A stretch of DNA of 64,000 nucleotides from Gymnothorax reevesii. Its lineage: Eukaryota; Chordata; Actinopteri; Anguilliformes; Muraenidae. The notes under the pieces were generated by a model. That model had not been told where the DNA came from. It worked only from the letters and a program-made list of their open reading frames with translations, and searched no databases. Position 1 is the first letter of the stretch. Every line of letters begins with the position of its first letter. Below are positions 23,978 through 36,720 of the stretch, one piece after another. The position numbers were made by a program, and so were the translations under genes. The stretch covers positions 88,241,620 to 88,305,619 of the forward strand of contig CM056583.1 in assembly GCA_029721435.1 (NCBI GenBank), in the 5' to 3' direction.

Positions 23978-24556
23978 ATTCTGTATTCCTGTATTATGTT
24001 GTGCTATGGTTGGCTGATTTATTGCAAAAATTGATGTTGATGCTTATGACTAATTTCCTGATTAACCCTTTGAGCGCTGAATAAATTATCAAGGAAATAA
24101 AAATGTAGTAATCCAGAGCGGTTGAAAACCTATCATGTGGCAACTTCTTTAAAAGAGCTCCCCTGCGAGAGCTCTTTTAAACAAGTTGCCACATGATAGG
24201 TTTTCCACAGCATCTGATTTAGATATCTTACATCATTGGGCGACTATAGTTGCCTACGGCGCTGAAAGGGATAACCTACGAGAACTAGCGGTAAAAAAAA
24301 CCTGCGAAGGCACCAGCCTTTCTGGTTGATTCATAGAATCAAGTGTGTAACTGCAAGGCTGGAACACAAGTCTGAACCCATGCTGGTTCACTCCGGATAA
24401 GAATGAGAACCCCAATATTAATCCGTTCCACCTCCTGTTAGAAGAACTGTGGTACTGAGGAAATGCTGGCAGCTGAAACAGATATTGAGGAGACCTTTCA
24501 CTACCTGCACCTGGATTTTACACCTCAGCAACCAGGTGAATGCCACGGTCCCATCA
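22999..24556 (-). other. pcsk5: pcsk5 3' UTR and downstream flank
   Basis: The stop codon of pcsk5 is at 24,557. On its strand a candidate AATAAA (TTTATT on plus) lies at 24,018-24,023, about 0.53 kb downstream, and further AT-rich candidates lie near 23.43 kb. A hairpin-forming repeat is at 24,124-24,205 and a short TA run at 23,940-23,973. An inverted pair, 'ggggttctcaacc' at about 23,708 and 'gagaacccc' near 24,405, hints at another degraded element. Confidence 0.45.
24124..24205. repeat. 82-bp near-perfect hairpin
   Basis: 'gaaaacctatcatgtggcaa' at the left is exactly matched by the inverse 'ttgccacatgataggttttc' at the right. An inner pair 'aaaagagctc' / 'gagctctttt' closes a loop of a few bases. 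It lies 350-430 bases downstream of the pcsk5 stop, so it would be transcribed if the polyadenylation site near 24,020 is used. A single arm of the same family sits at 15.13 kb, so its origin is a small palindromic repeat. Confidence 0.85.
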
Positions 24557-24960
24557 CTATGGGACAGAGTATTTCCTCGTACTGAAATGCAGGTCCTCTT
24601 CCTCGAAGTCCCCCAGCTGGCCGTATCTGAACTTGCGGTACACGGTGCCATCCCTGCTCATGTACACAATGTCTTCTTCGTCGTCGTCATCATCATCCTC
24701 CCTCTGCTTGAGATCCACCAGCTGCCGCCCGTGGTGGTGAGCCGGCTGCGTGTCGCTGGTGTGGCTTCTCTGGCTATTGCCCAGCTTCTCGTATCCGCGC
24801 ACGCTGTCGCGGGGCCGGCGTTTCGCGCGCTCCCGCCAGATGAGGAGTAGTGTGGTCACGATGCCCAGGAGCAGCACTGTGAGGATGGTGACGAAGAGGG
24901 CCGGCTTCCCAGAGTCGTTCATGTTGAGGAGGGCAAAGTTGGCGATCAGCACACACTGCC
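24557..24960 (-). CDS. pcsk5: pcsk5 terminal exon: transmembrane helix and acidic cytoplasmic tail
   Basis: The acceptor is 'catcactgcag|GG' (phase 1); the stop TAG is at 24,557-24,559. A short lumenal stretch with an N-D-S sequon is followed by a helix of about 22 hydrophobic residues ('[20 protein letters not shown]') and a basic stop-transfer '[10 protein letters not shown]'. The tail has an acidic cluster '[14 protein letters not shown]', then '[13 protein letters not shown]', then a second cluster 'DFEEEDLHF'. From knowledge of PC5/6B, such clusters serve TGN sorting and endosomal recycling. The final residues differ from the mammalian end as I remember it. Confidence 0.95.
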
Positions 24961-27900
24961 CTGCAGTGATGACAATGACAAACCCGAGAAAGTCAAACTA
25001 CTGAAACAACCAGACACATATAGCTGAATACCGTACTTATTCTGTGGTTCCTTGCTGGATAATGCGACTAATAGTAGTAAAAATAACAATAAATCTGTAA
25101 GCGGCTGTCACATATAAGAAGAATGTTTAAGCGAAGTTGGGCACCAAAGATTCTTCAAATTCATCAAGACATTAGTCTTATGTGGTGTTACTGTGTTTGA
25201 CGCGTGATGGGATTTCTCTGATGATTTGCCGTAGTTCGCCAAAGTTCACCATAGTTTGCTCATGTCTGGCGACAGTTTTGAAATGTTAAGAATTGTTTCC
25301 ATTTTCTGTCAGTCTAGTGCCATTCCTTGTACAGTCACCATTGTGTTGCCATTATGTGGTCATTGTGCTGCTATGTTGTATTAACTGGCCAATTCGTTTC
25401 ATGCTCTGGAATGATGATTACAGAAATGTAATGGTGCCACATAGTACCAGGTAGTACTGAGATCCATGCCGAACATGACTTCGCCGAGTGTTTGTTGCCA
25501 AACATCCGCCTGCGAGCGGTGCTACTGTGGCCAACGATCTTCATGATTAGGCAATATTCTCGCACATTTCGCTGACCAACCATGAGGACAATGCTGTTGC
25601 TCTCAGTGGCCATGGTACTCAACATCAACATTGTCTTCCTGCTGTCTTCTTCTATGGGACAGCCACATTTCTCGTCTTGCAACTTCCATATAAAGAATAG
25701 CACAATAGCATAATGAAATGAAAAAGTATACTTTACTTAGCTAGTTTAACATAACCAAGCTCCATACGTGCTCAAATTCAGCATCTGGGATGTTCCCATA
25801 CATCTCTTTACAGTTCTGAATCTTACCACCACCGTTAAGTCTAGGATGTTACTATGTGTCTCTGTTAAATCTCGGATGTTACCAGACATCTCTGCGCAGT
25901 CGGGGATGTTAACACGTCTCTGTACAAACTGAGATGTTACGATACATCTTTTTGCAGTCAGGGACATTACCATGTGTCTCTGCAGTCTGAGATGTTTCCA
26001 CATGCCTCTGTACAGTCTGTGATGTCACCGCGCATCTCTGCATAGTTTGGGACGTTATCAACTATGGATGTCCTGTCTGAGATACTACCAGGTTATCTCA
26101 GTCTAGTCTAAGATTTCATCATGCGCTTCTACAGTCTGGTATGCTGCCACACAACTGTACAGTCTGGGATGTAAACATGTGTCTCTCACTAGTCAGGAAT
26201 GTAACCACATCTCTCTGCAGTCAAGGGTGTTTTAACCACACGTCATTAGTACTGTCTGGGATGTTACCACGTGTCTCTGTGCAGTTGCAGCACTCCGGCA
26301 GCAGGACGTTGCTTCGCGTCTCATTGCCACAGCAGGGCAGACAGCGCCCCTCAGTGGTCAGGATGTCCAGCGCAGAGCACAGGGTGCAGTTGTAGGGGCT
26401 TGGGCCCCTGCAGGCCAGGCAGGATGCATCACAGCGCTCACATCTCAAGGTGGCCCTCTGTAAAGTGCAAAACCGTACGTGGATTATATACAGTGAAATC
26501 TAAAAGAGACACAGCTTTCTGACCTTTCGCTCTGCACTCTAATGTATTGGATTTAAGAACAATGAATATGAGGTTACAATACTGATGAGTCTGACTGCTC
26601 CATCCAGCCATCTGTTATCAAACCCACTAATTCTCTTGCCCGTTAGCACTCAAGAGTCTTGCGGTGTGCATGTCTCAGGACTGTGGGGTGAGGCCTACAT
26701 TCCCAAGGGAAACCCACACAAAAATGGGGAGAAAATGTAAACTCCACACGGAACTCATGTCCTTCATGCTGTGAGGCAACAGCACAACCCACTTTGCCAT
26801 GGTGCCACACCCCGACTGATTCATTTGAGGCTTTTTGCATCCATGACATGTAAGATCTGAGTGTATTGCTGGAGTTTGTACACAGAGTAACTGTCTAACT
26901 GCCCCCTTTGCGCAGATATAGGCGCTGGCGTCCGTAAGTTCCAAAATTTGATTCCGAAACAATTTTTTAATTGAATTTCCAAATGTCTTGCTTTGCTGGA
27001 ATAATTTTCCATAGTCTCTGTGGCACAAATCCTGACTGAGAAAGCTGAAATAGGCTCATGCACAACAGGAAAAAATGAGCAATATTTGTATTCCCTGCAA
27101 AGGGGTTAAGAGGTATTTGGTCACGAAGGATTACTTCTGGTAGTTGTTACCTCGAACGCGGGGTACTGTCCAGTGATGCACAGGGACTCACACATACCCC
27201 CGGAGAGGTTGTATCCGTCGTGACATGAATCACACGCCAGGTATCCTTTACCTGTTGAGATATGATATCACTAATGACCTCACATGGTGACATCACACTG
27301 AGAGACTTACAACACCTCCTGGCAAAAAATGAGCCGAACCCAAACTGTTAAAATTTGCTGAACTACGAACCAATTGAACATACAGGCAAGGAGGTCAGAA
27401 ACCTAAAAGGGCAGGAAAATTATATTTTTAAGGGGGAGGTTTCCGTATAAATTATATAGTATATAGTATATAGTATACCAGTGGGAGTGTCATTTACTTG
27501 TTTGATGTTTGATATTTTCCTGAAAAAAACCTTCCTGTATGACTCGCGATAGCCACGTCTAAACTGAAGTGTGATGCATTTCCTTATTCCACCAGCAGGT
27601 ACCAAAAAAACACGAGGCCAAGAATAACATAATGGACAATTGTGTCTATTCAGGGAAATGGAATAATGTGGCATATCATTTATGTCAGGGGTGTCCTAAC
27701 TAATCCACAAAGTGCCGGTGTGGGTGCTGCTTTTTGTTACAGCCCAGCACTTACACACCTGATTCTACTCATCAAGGTCTTGACTGAACCCCCTGATCAG
27801 TTAATCAGCGGAATCAGGTGTTGCGACACTGGGCTGAAACAAAAACCTGCACCCACATCGGCCCTTAATGGGGAAGATTGGACACCCCTGATTTATGTTA

Positions 27901-30900
27901 TTGTTATAATGCAAACATCACTGGGTCAAGTATCATTGGATCGTAATGAAGATTCGTAGATGTAGTGTGACTGCGTGCAGGAACGGGCTACATCTGGTAT
28001 TGATGACAATGAAATTTAACAGAGGAACCTCCGTGCAAATACGCACAACCAGCTCCACCCCAGTACTGGTCTATAATAAGGCATGTTTTCACACCCTTCA
28101 AAACAGTTTGTGACATAAGGTCAGGCTCAAAATGTATACACCCCCATGGGCCTGCTCCACCCTTTACCTCTCCATCTTGTACTCCAGCACCTCCAGAGCC
28201 ACCTGAACTAATGCAGATTAACAACATGTCTGTCTCCAGCTGAACTGGCCTTTATTGTGGCAACCGGGGCCACTTCATCACCTCCTGCCCCCTAAAAGAC
28301 TACACTCATCAGTAGAGAGGAGAGTACTGGTGAGGGATAAGTATATCAACCATTCCTGTGACCCTCGTTCCACCTTGTCTGCAGTACTCACTCATGCTAA
28401 GGGGCCACGCTGTCACTATCTTGATTGACTTGGGAGCCGACCGCATCTTCATCAACACGCAACTGACTGACCTGATGCAACTTCCCCGTCATACACTAAA
28501 GAAGCCCTTCCATGTGACATCTCAGGCACTCCACTAGCAAGCATCATCCACATCACCACACCGTTCCAGCTCTTAGGCAACCACATAAAAAAATCTCTCT
28601 CCAGCTCATTCGTTTTGCATGAGCTCCTATTGTCCCCCGCCATTCCTGGCAAATGAAATACAATCCCTGGGTCGACTGGTCCCAACACAAAATTCTTCTT
28701 TCTGTATCTTCTGTCTCCTGGATACTATCAAGCCTGCCTCAGAGATTCCCAACACCCCTGAGAAAACATCCAACCTCTCCGGAGTCCCCCCCCCCCCCAG
28801 CCGCCAGAATGTAGCCGGCAAAGCCCAAGCCATGAGTCTTCCACCTAAGAAAACATATGATTGCGCTATCAACTTGCTACTTAGCACCCCTCCTCCCAGG
28901 AAAATATGGAAAAATACATCACCGATTCTCCAGGTGCAGGCATTATCTTTTCCTGCTGGTGCCGGTTTCTCCTTTGTAGACAAGTAGGATGGATGTCTTC
29001 AATGTTGTATTGATCACTAAGGTCTCAACATCATAGCACTTAAGAACAGGTGTCCTCTTCCTCTTCATCTGCCCACTAGTCCCTCAAGGAAGCCCAGATA
29101 TTTTCTATGCCCGATCTGTGCACTGGGTAGATGATGAATGGAGGACATCCACACCCCTACCAGACGATGTGAGTATGCAGTGATGCCCTTCGGGCTCACT
29201 AACTCCCCCGGGTCCTCCAGAATCTGGTAAATGACATCCTCTAAGACATGCTGGGTCAGTTTGTCTGCGTTTACCTTGACAGCATCCTCATCTTCTTAAG
29301 AGATGCCTCTGAGCACAACCATTATGTTCGCACTGTACTTCAGCGCGTCCTTGAGCACAGATTGTCAATGCTGAAAGAAGTGAATTCCACGAGCCTTCTG
29401 TCACCTTCCTAGGCTTCATCATGTCTGCTCAGCACATCTTCATGGACTCTAACAAATACAAGACTGTCATTGAGTAGCCTATACTGGATACCCGTAAAGA
29501 TTCACTACACTTCCTAGAGTTCGCCAGCTTTTTATTGCTGCATCATAAAAAGTAATGCGTTTGTTGCAGCTGTTCTCACCTCAATCAGCATTTCCGGATG
29601 CAAAGGAAAGATTTATTTCAGCACCTGTCATCATCCGTCCTGATTCCACATGTCAGTTCATTGTGGAGGTCGACACATCAGACTCTGGAGAGGGAACTAT
29701 TCTCTCTCAAGTGTCCGCCTCTGATCAGAAGATTCACCCCGTTCTTACTTCTCCCATGGCCTAATCCCCATGCAAAGGAATTCCATCAGAGACAGAGGGC
29801 TGCTGGCAGTTGAACTGGCACCAGAGGAGTGACTCCACTAGCTTGAAAAATCTTAATTTCTGCTCCTGGTTTGGAGAAATCATGCAATCTTGAGTGCCTT
29901 AAGTCTAGTCAATGCCTTATTCCTCGCCTAGTACAATAGGTTCTGTTCATCTGCCGATCCCATTTCATGCTTTGATACCCGTGGAGCTAAGAATAGCAAA
30001 CCTGATACTCTGTCCAGAGTCCACGACTCCACCGAGGGTGAGGAGGACGATGACACCATCCATCCTCTTGGGCTGCGGCAGCACTGTGGGACACTGAGGC
30101 GGTTGTTCACTCTGAGCAAGCTGCAGGTCCTGCTCCCAGTGCCAGCCCAATGAATCGTCTCTTTTTTCCCCAACTATCGTGCTAGCAGGTCCTTCAGTGG
30201 GGCAACTCCTCCTATCTCACTGATCACCTTAGGGTCCAAGCCTCAGTGGCCTTCATCCACTAATGGTTTTGGTGGCTGAATCCTAAGGAGGATATCTGAG
30301 ATTTCACACGAGCCTGCCAAGTCTATGCCTGTAACAAGAGTTCTAAATCTCCACCTGCAGGATTACTTCAACCCTTACCCGTTTTCTGACGTCCCTGGTC
30401 TCATGTGGCTCTGGATTTTGTCACTGACCTTCCTCCTTCCGAGAATAATACCACACGATGATAGATTGACTTTTGAAGGTTGTGCGTCTCCTTGCTCTTC
30501 TCAAACTCTCTTCAGCTATGAAAGCAGCCAAAGGGATGATCCAGCGAGTGTTTGCCTGTACAGTCTCCCAGTGGACACAGTTTCAGATCGAGGTCCCCAG
30601 TACACCTCCCGCTTCTGGTAAGAGTTCTGTAAACTACTAGGGGCCTCAGTGAGCCTCTCTTCTGGCTACCGCCCTCAATTGGCCAGATGAAGAGGGCTGA
30701 TCAATGGATGGAGGCCGTACTACATTGCATCATCTCTGCTGACTCCACCTCCTAAAGCAAGCAACTTCCCTGGGTAAAATACTCCATAAGCTTCCTGCCA
30801 TCATCGTCCTGCAGACTTTCACCCTTCCAGCGGACTTTGCCCAGGCAACCAATCTCCTCTGTTTCCAGCCCAAGAAGAAGAGGTGGGGGTTATTTCTGTC

Positions 30901-33900
30901 ACTCATTTCTTAAATCACTCTCAAGGCACCTGGAGGAGAACTTAGGCAGGTCTCTTAAGAATTAACTTCCAGAAAAAGAGAGCAGCCTTCTGCTGCTAAG
31001 TTCTCACGGCTCATTACATTCAGAGTCAGAGGGTTTGACTATCCACCAGAGATCTACCCATTAAGATAGGGTCTCTCAAGCTCACACCCCATTTCATCAG
31101 ACCCTTCCCCCTCTCAAAGATCATTAACCTAGTGGCTATCTGGCTATCTTCCTGAGGACTCATAGACAGATTCACCCTATGTCCATGTCTCCAGAATGAA
31201 ACTTATTTTCCTAAGTCCTCTGGCCCCCAACCCAATGGCACCTCCTCACCCCCCACCTTTCCTGTGACAAGGTCGAAACCTCCACAGTCTGGTGCTTCAC
31301 GTCCAGAGCCGAGGCCTCCAGTGCCTCATTGATTCAGAGCAGTATGGGGCAGAGGAATGCTGTTGGGTCCCCTCAAGACATCCTGGATCCTACCCTCATT
31401 GAAGAGTTAAACCTGAGACATTCTATAAAGACCGGTTGGCGACCATGGGGGAAGGATTGTCATTCATATTCAATATTTCCTTTTTTAAAGATTGGTCCTG
31501 TGTTTCCTTGCTGGAAGGAAGCAATGAAGGAGCTAATTACCTCCTTTCCTGCATGACAGACAATATGGATCCCCTTTGTCATGACTACCAGCCAAACTAT
31601 CTTCTATCATGTCCATTGTCAAAGGAGGTTCCTTTAGAGAGTTTGAGCGCATCCTCAGTGTCCTAAGCTGCCATCCTGTAATGGTAAAATTACTATCTCA
31701 GGAGAGGTCTAGAGTGTCATCACGCTCATTGCTTTTACACTTAGATTCCCACAGAACTGTGTATGAGGGTAATTCAATAACCAAATACAGCTGAAGTGAG
31801 GCAGTGTTCCTGATTCTATTTAATTTGCTTAACTCATTACTCATTGTGCTGTCTCATGCATTAGCATGCTAGTTTGTATGCTGTTGCCTAATGAGTGTGT
31901 GCATCCTGTTCGCTCCTTTGCTGCCTGCTGCTGAAGGCGATTAACTTCAGACTCAGTGACCTTGTTGTCATTTCTTGTCATTTACACAAAACACAATGAA
32001 AAGGTGGGCTCGACACCAGCCCAGTTTTACAGGCTCGAGTTCCCTCTGGGTTCCTGTTCTGGCACCTGTGCAGGTTCTGCAGGAGGAGTGGCAGCTCTCG
32101 CAGGTTCTTTCGCGCGTGTCCGGGTAGTGGCCAGCAGGGCAGGAGAGACGGCAGTGTCCATGCGTTCTCAGGTATAACTGTCCGTCACGGCAGCTAAGGC
32201 ACCGAGAGGCCCCACTCCCTGAGCACTCCCCACAGCTGGGGTCACATGGCTCACAGGTCCCTGTTGATACGTTACCATAGAAACTGAAAAGGATACAGTG
32301 AGGGTTAGACATGGAAGCCCCAGCCAAAACAATACATGAGGAATAACTGGAGGCACTTATGGTTTGGTGTGTACATATGGGTGCGCATGCGCAGGTGCGC
32401 TCATGTGCTTGCACACATGGGTGGGTATATGAGCATGAATTTGTGTGTGCTTTTCTGTGCTGCATCACATATGTTAGTATTTATATATATAGTGCCAGCC
32501 CAATATATATGTAGATCAGTGGCGGCTGGTGAACTGGCGATAGGGGAGGCTCAAAACAATCCCTTAAAATTAATGATTAGTCACAACCTGTTTTCAATCA
32601 TTCATTTAAATCACCATCACAGAAACTCTGATACCTCTCAACATTATCAGGTGTGGCTAATTTTCATTTATGACACATACCTGTCAATTCTCATGCATTT
32701 GATGTGAGTTTAAGTGGCATTTTTACCTTCCTCTGCTGTTGTCAGCAATTATTCATTCAACGCGCATGTAAGAGATTATCGCACAGAACTGAAGTCCTTG
32801 TGCACTGGAGGGGTTGGAAGCAATGGAATTGCATAAAGATGTTTCGTATGATCTTATTTCATTTAAACAATCATGAAACACATGCATTGCTTCTAATCCA
32901 TGAATAAAAAAAGCGTGAGAAGTCTGGAGTCGTAATTGGTATGCGTAATAAATGAAAACTGGCCACATCTGATAATGTTGAGAGTTATCAGTTTCTGTAA
33001 TGGTAATTTAAATGAATGATTGAAAACAGTTTCTGACCAATCATTAATTTTAAGGGATTGTTTTGAGCCTCCCCTATCGCCAGTTCAGCAGTCGCCACTG
33101 AAATACGTAATGTAAGGAGCCTCTAATTGATTGCCTCATTGGTAACCACACCCATCCTGCCTGTTTGCTTGTTCTTTTCCACTGCGTAACAGGTGCACTT
33201 GATTGTGGTGCCTTGAAGAGGCCCGGTTGTTCCACCTGCCGGGGGTCTCCTCCTCCCAGGGTTTTTGGCTTTGCGTTGTTCGTTTGATACCTTGACTGAT
33301 CTGCACTACATTTTGGTTTCTCCCTCATGATACTGTCTTGCACCACATTTATTTATTCTCATTCTTTATCTCAATAAATTTACTCTGTATTTGAACTTCT
33401 GCATGTGGTCTCCCTTTAATGTTGTGCTGCTGGAGCCGGCAGTGCAACAATATATATGCAAACCCAATTCCGAAATAGTTGGGACAAAGTGTAAATTATG
33501 AATAAAGGCAAAACACAATGACTTTCAGATCACACCAGCCAGTATTTTATTCACAACAGAACAGAGATGACATAGCAAATGTTGAAAGTGAGAAATTTTA
33601 CCATTTTTTCCACAAAATGAACTCATTTCAAATTTGATGGCAGCTACAGGTCTCAAAAAAGATGGGACAGGGGCCTGTTTACCATGGTATAGCATCCCCT
33701 CTTCTTTTTGACACAGAGTGGAGGCGTCTGGGCATTGAGGAGACAAGTTTCTTGAGTTTAGTCATTGGAATTTCATCCCACTCGCTTAATACAGGCTTCC
33801 AGCTGCTGGAGAGTTTTGGGTCTCCTTTGACAGACTTTTCGTTTAATTATGCGCCAAATGTTCTCAATCAGTGAAAGATCAGGACTGCAGGCAGGCCAGT

Positions 33901-36686
33901 TCAGCACACGGACTCATCTGCTACGAAGCCATTCTGTTGCAATAACTGCAGTATGTGGTTTAACCTTGTCCTGCTGAAATACACAAGGCCTTCCCTGGAA
34001 TAGATGTTGTCTAGAGGGGAGCATATGTTGCTCTAAAACCTTTATATACCTTTCAGCATTCATGGTGCTTTTTAAAACATGCAAGTGTCCAACACCATAT
34101 GCACTAATGCATCCCCACACCATCAGAGATGCTGGCTTTTGAACTGAACGGTGATGACAGGAGGGGTGGTCTTTCTCCTCTTTAGCCCGGGGGACACGAC
34201 ACCCATGATTCCCAACAAGAATGTCAAATTTGGACTCGTCTGACTACACTTTGCCACTTTGCTACAGTCCATTTAAATGAGCCTTGGCCCACAGAACACA
34301 TTGGCGCTTCAGGATCATGCTCAACAATGGCTTCCTTTTTGAATGAAAGAGTTTTCGGTGGCATCCGTGGATGGCACGTTAGACTGTGTTTACAGACAGT
34401 AGTTTCTTGAAGTATTCCTGGGCCCATTAAGTAATGTCAATGATAGAATCATGTTGGTGGGTGATGCAGTGGTATCTGAGATCACAGGCCACCAGTAAAG
34501 GTCTTCGGCCTTGTCCCTTACACACAGAGATTTTTTCAGTTTCTCAGAATCTTTTGATGATGTTATGCACTGTCGATGATGAGACCTTCAAAGCCTTTGC
34601 AATGTGACATTGAGGAACATTGTTTTAAAAGTATTCCGCAATTTTTTTTTTTACACAAGCATTCACAGGTTGGAGAGCCTCTGGCCATCTTTGCTTCCGA
34701 GAGACTCAGTCTCTTCAAGACATCCCTTTTATAGCCAATCATGTTACACACCTAATGCCAGTTAACTTAATTACTTGCAAAATGTTCTTTCAGGTGATTC
34801 TCTTATATATTAATTGCTTTTTCAGCCCTTTTTTGCCTGTGTCCCAACTTTTTTGAGACCTGTTGCAGCCAGAAATTTTGAAATAAGCTCATTCTGTGGA
34901 TAAAAATGTAAAATGTCTCAGTTTCAACATTTGAAATGTTATCTATGTTCTATTGTGAATAACATTAACTAATGTAATCTGAAAGTCATTGCATTTTGAT
35001 TTTATTCACAATTTACACTTCATCCCAACTATTTCGGAATTGGGGTTGTGTATATACACTCAACAAAAATGTAAACGCAACGCTTTTGTTTTTGCTCCCA
35101 TTTGTCATGAGATGGACTCAAAGATCTAAAATTCATTTGAGATACACAATATTACCATTTCTCTCAAACATTGTTCACAAATCAGTCTAAATGTGTGATA
35201 GTGAGCACTTTTGCTTTGCTGAGACAATCCATCCCACCTCACAGGTGTGCCACATCAAGATGCTCATCAGACACCATGATTAGTGCACAGGTGTACCTTA
35301 TACAGCCCACAATAAAAGGCCACTCTGAAATGTGCAGTTGTGTCTCACAGCAAAATGCCACAGATGGCGCAAGCATTGAGGGAGCGTGCAATTGGCATGC
35401 AGACAGCAGGAATTTCAACCAGATCTGTTGCTCGGGCATTGAATGTTCATTTTTCCACCATAAGCCGTCTCCAAAGGCGTTTCAGAGAATATGCTAGTAC
35501 ATCCAACCGGCCTCACAACCGCAGAGCATGTGTAACCACACCAGCCCAGGACCTCCACATCCAGCAGGTTCATCTCCAAGATCGTCTGAGACCAGCTACT
35601 CAGACAGCTGCTGAAACAATTGGATTGCATCAGCAAAGAATTTCTGCACAAACTGTCAGAAACCGTCTCAGGGAAGCTCAACTGCATGCTCGTCGTCCTC
35701 ATCGGGGTCTTAAGCTGACTCCAGATCGTCGCCGTGACAGACTTGAGTGGGCAAATGTTCACATTCGATGGCATCTGGCACGTTGGAGAGGAGTTCTCTT
35801 CATGGATGAATCTCGGTTTACATTGTTCAGGGCAGATGGCAGACAGCATGTGTGGCGTCGTGTGGGTGAGCACTTTGCTGATGTCAATGTTGTGGATCGA
35901 GTGGCTCATGGTGGTGGTGGGGTTATGGTATGGGCAGGCATCTGTTATGGACGAAGAACACAGGTGCATTTTATTGATGGCATTTTGAATGCACAGAGAT
36001 ACCGTGATGAGATCCTGAGGCCCATTGTTGTCCCATACATCCATGAACATCACCTCATGTTTCAGCAAGAAAATGCACGGCCCCATGTTGCAAGGATCTG
36101 TACACAATTCTTGGAAGCTGAAAATGTCCCAGTTCTTGCATGGCCAGCATACTCACCGGACATGTCAACCATTGAGCATGTTTGAGATGTGCTTGACTGG
36201 CGTATACGACAGCGCGTACCAGTTCCCACTAATATCCAGCAACTTCGCACCGCCATTGAAGAGGAGTGGACCAACATTCCTCAGGCCACAATTGACAATC
36301 TGATAAACTCTATGCGAAGAAGATGTGTTGCACTGCATGAGGCAAATGGTGGTCACACCAGATACTGACTGGTTCTGAGTCCCCAGACCCCCAAAAAAGC
36401 AAAAACTGCACATTTCAGGGTGGCCTTTTATTGTGGACAGTCTAAGGTACACCTGTGCACTAATCATGGTGTCTGATGAGCATCTTGATGTGGCACACCT
36501 GTGAGGTGGGATGGATTGTCTCTGCAAAGCAAAAGTGCTCACTCTCACACATTTAGACAGATTTGTGAACAATGTTTGAGAGAAATGGTAATATTGTGTA
36601 TCTGGAATGAATTTTAGATCTTTGAGTCCATCTCATGACAAATGGGAGCAAAAACAAAAGTGTTGCGTTTATATTTTTGTTGAGTG

Positions 36687-36720
<34 letters not shown>

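Noticed and set aside
23707..24413. Possible MITE bounded by ggggttctcaacc and gagaacccc
   Set aside because: Ends match over only a few bases and no target duplication is visible, so it is mentioned only as a hint.
24449..24850. 133-residue plus-strand open frame
   Set aside because: Antisense to the pcsk5 terminal exon, whose transmembrane and acidic-tail features are clear.
35415..36107. 230-residue minus-strand open frame
   Set aside because: It is the antisense shadow of the Tc1 transposase, which has the family motifs on the plus strand.
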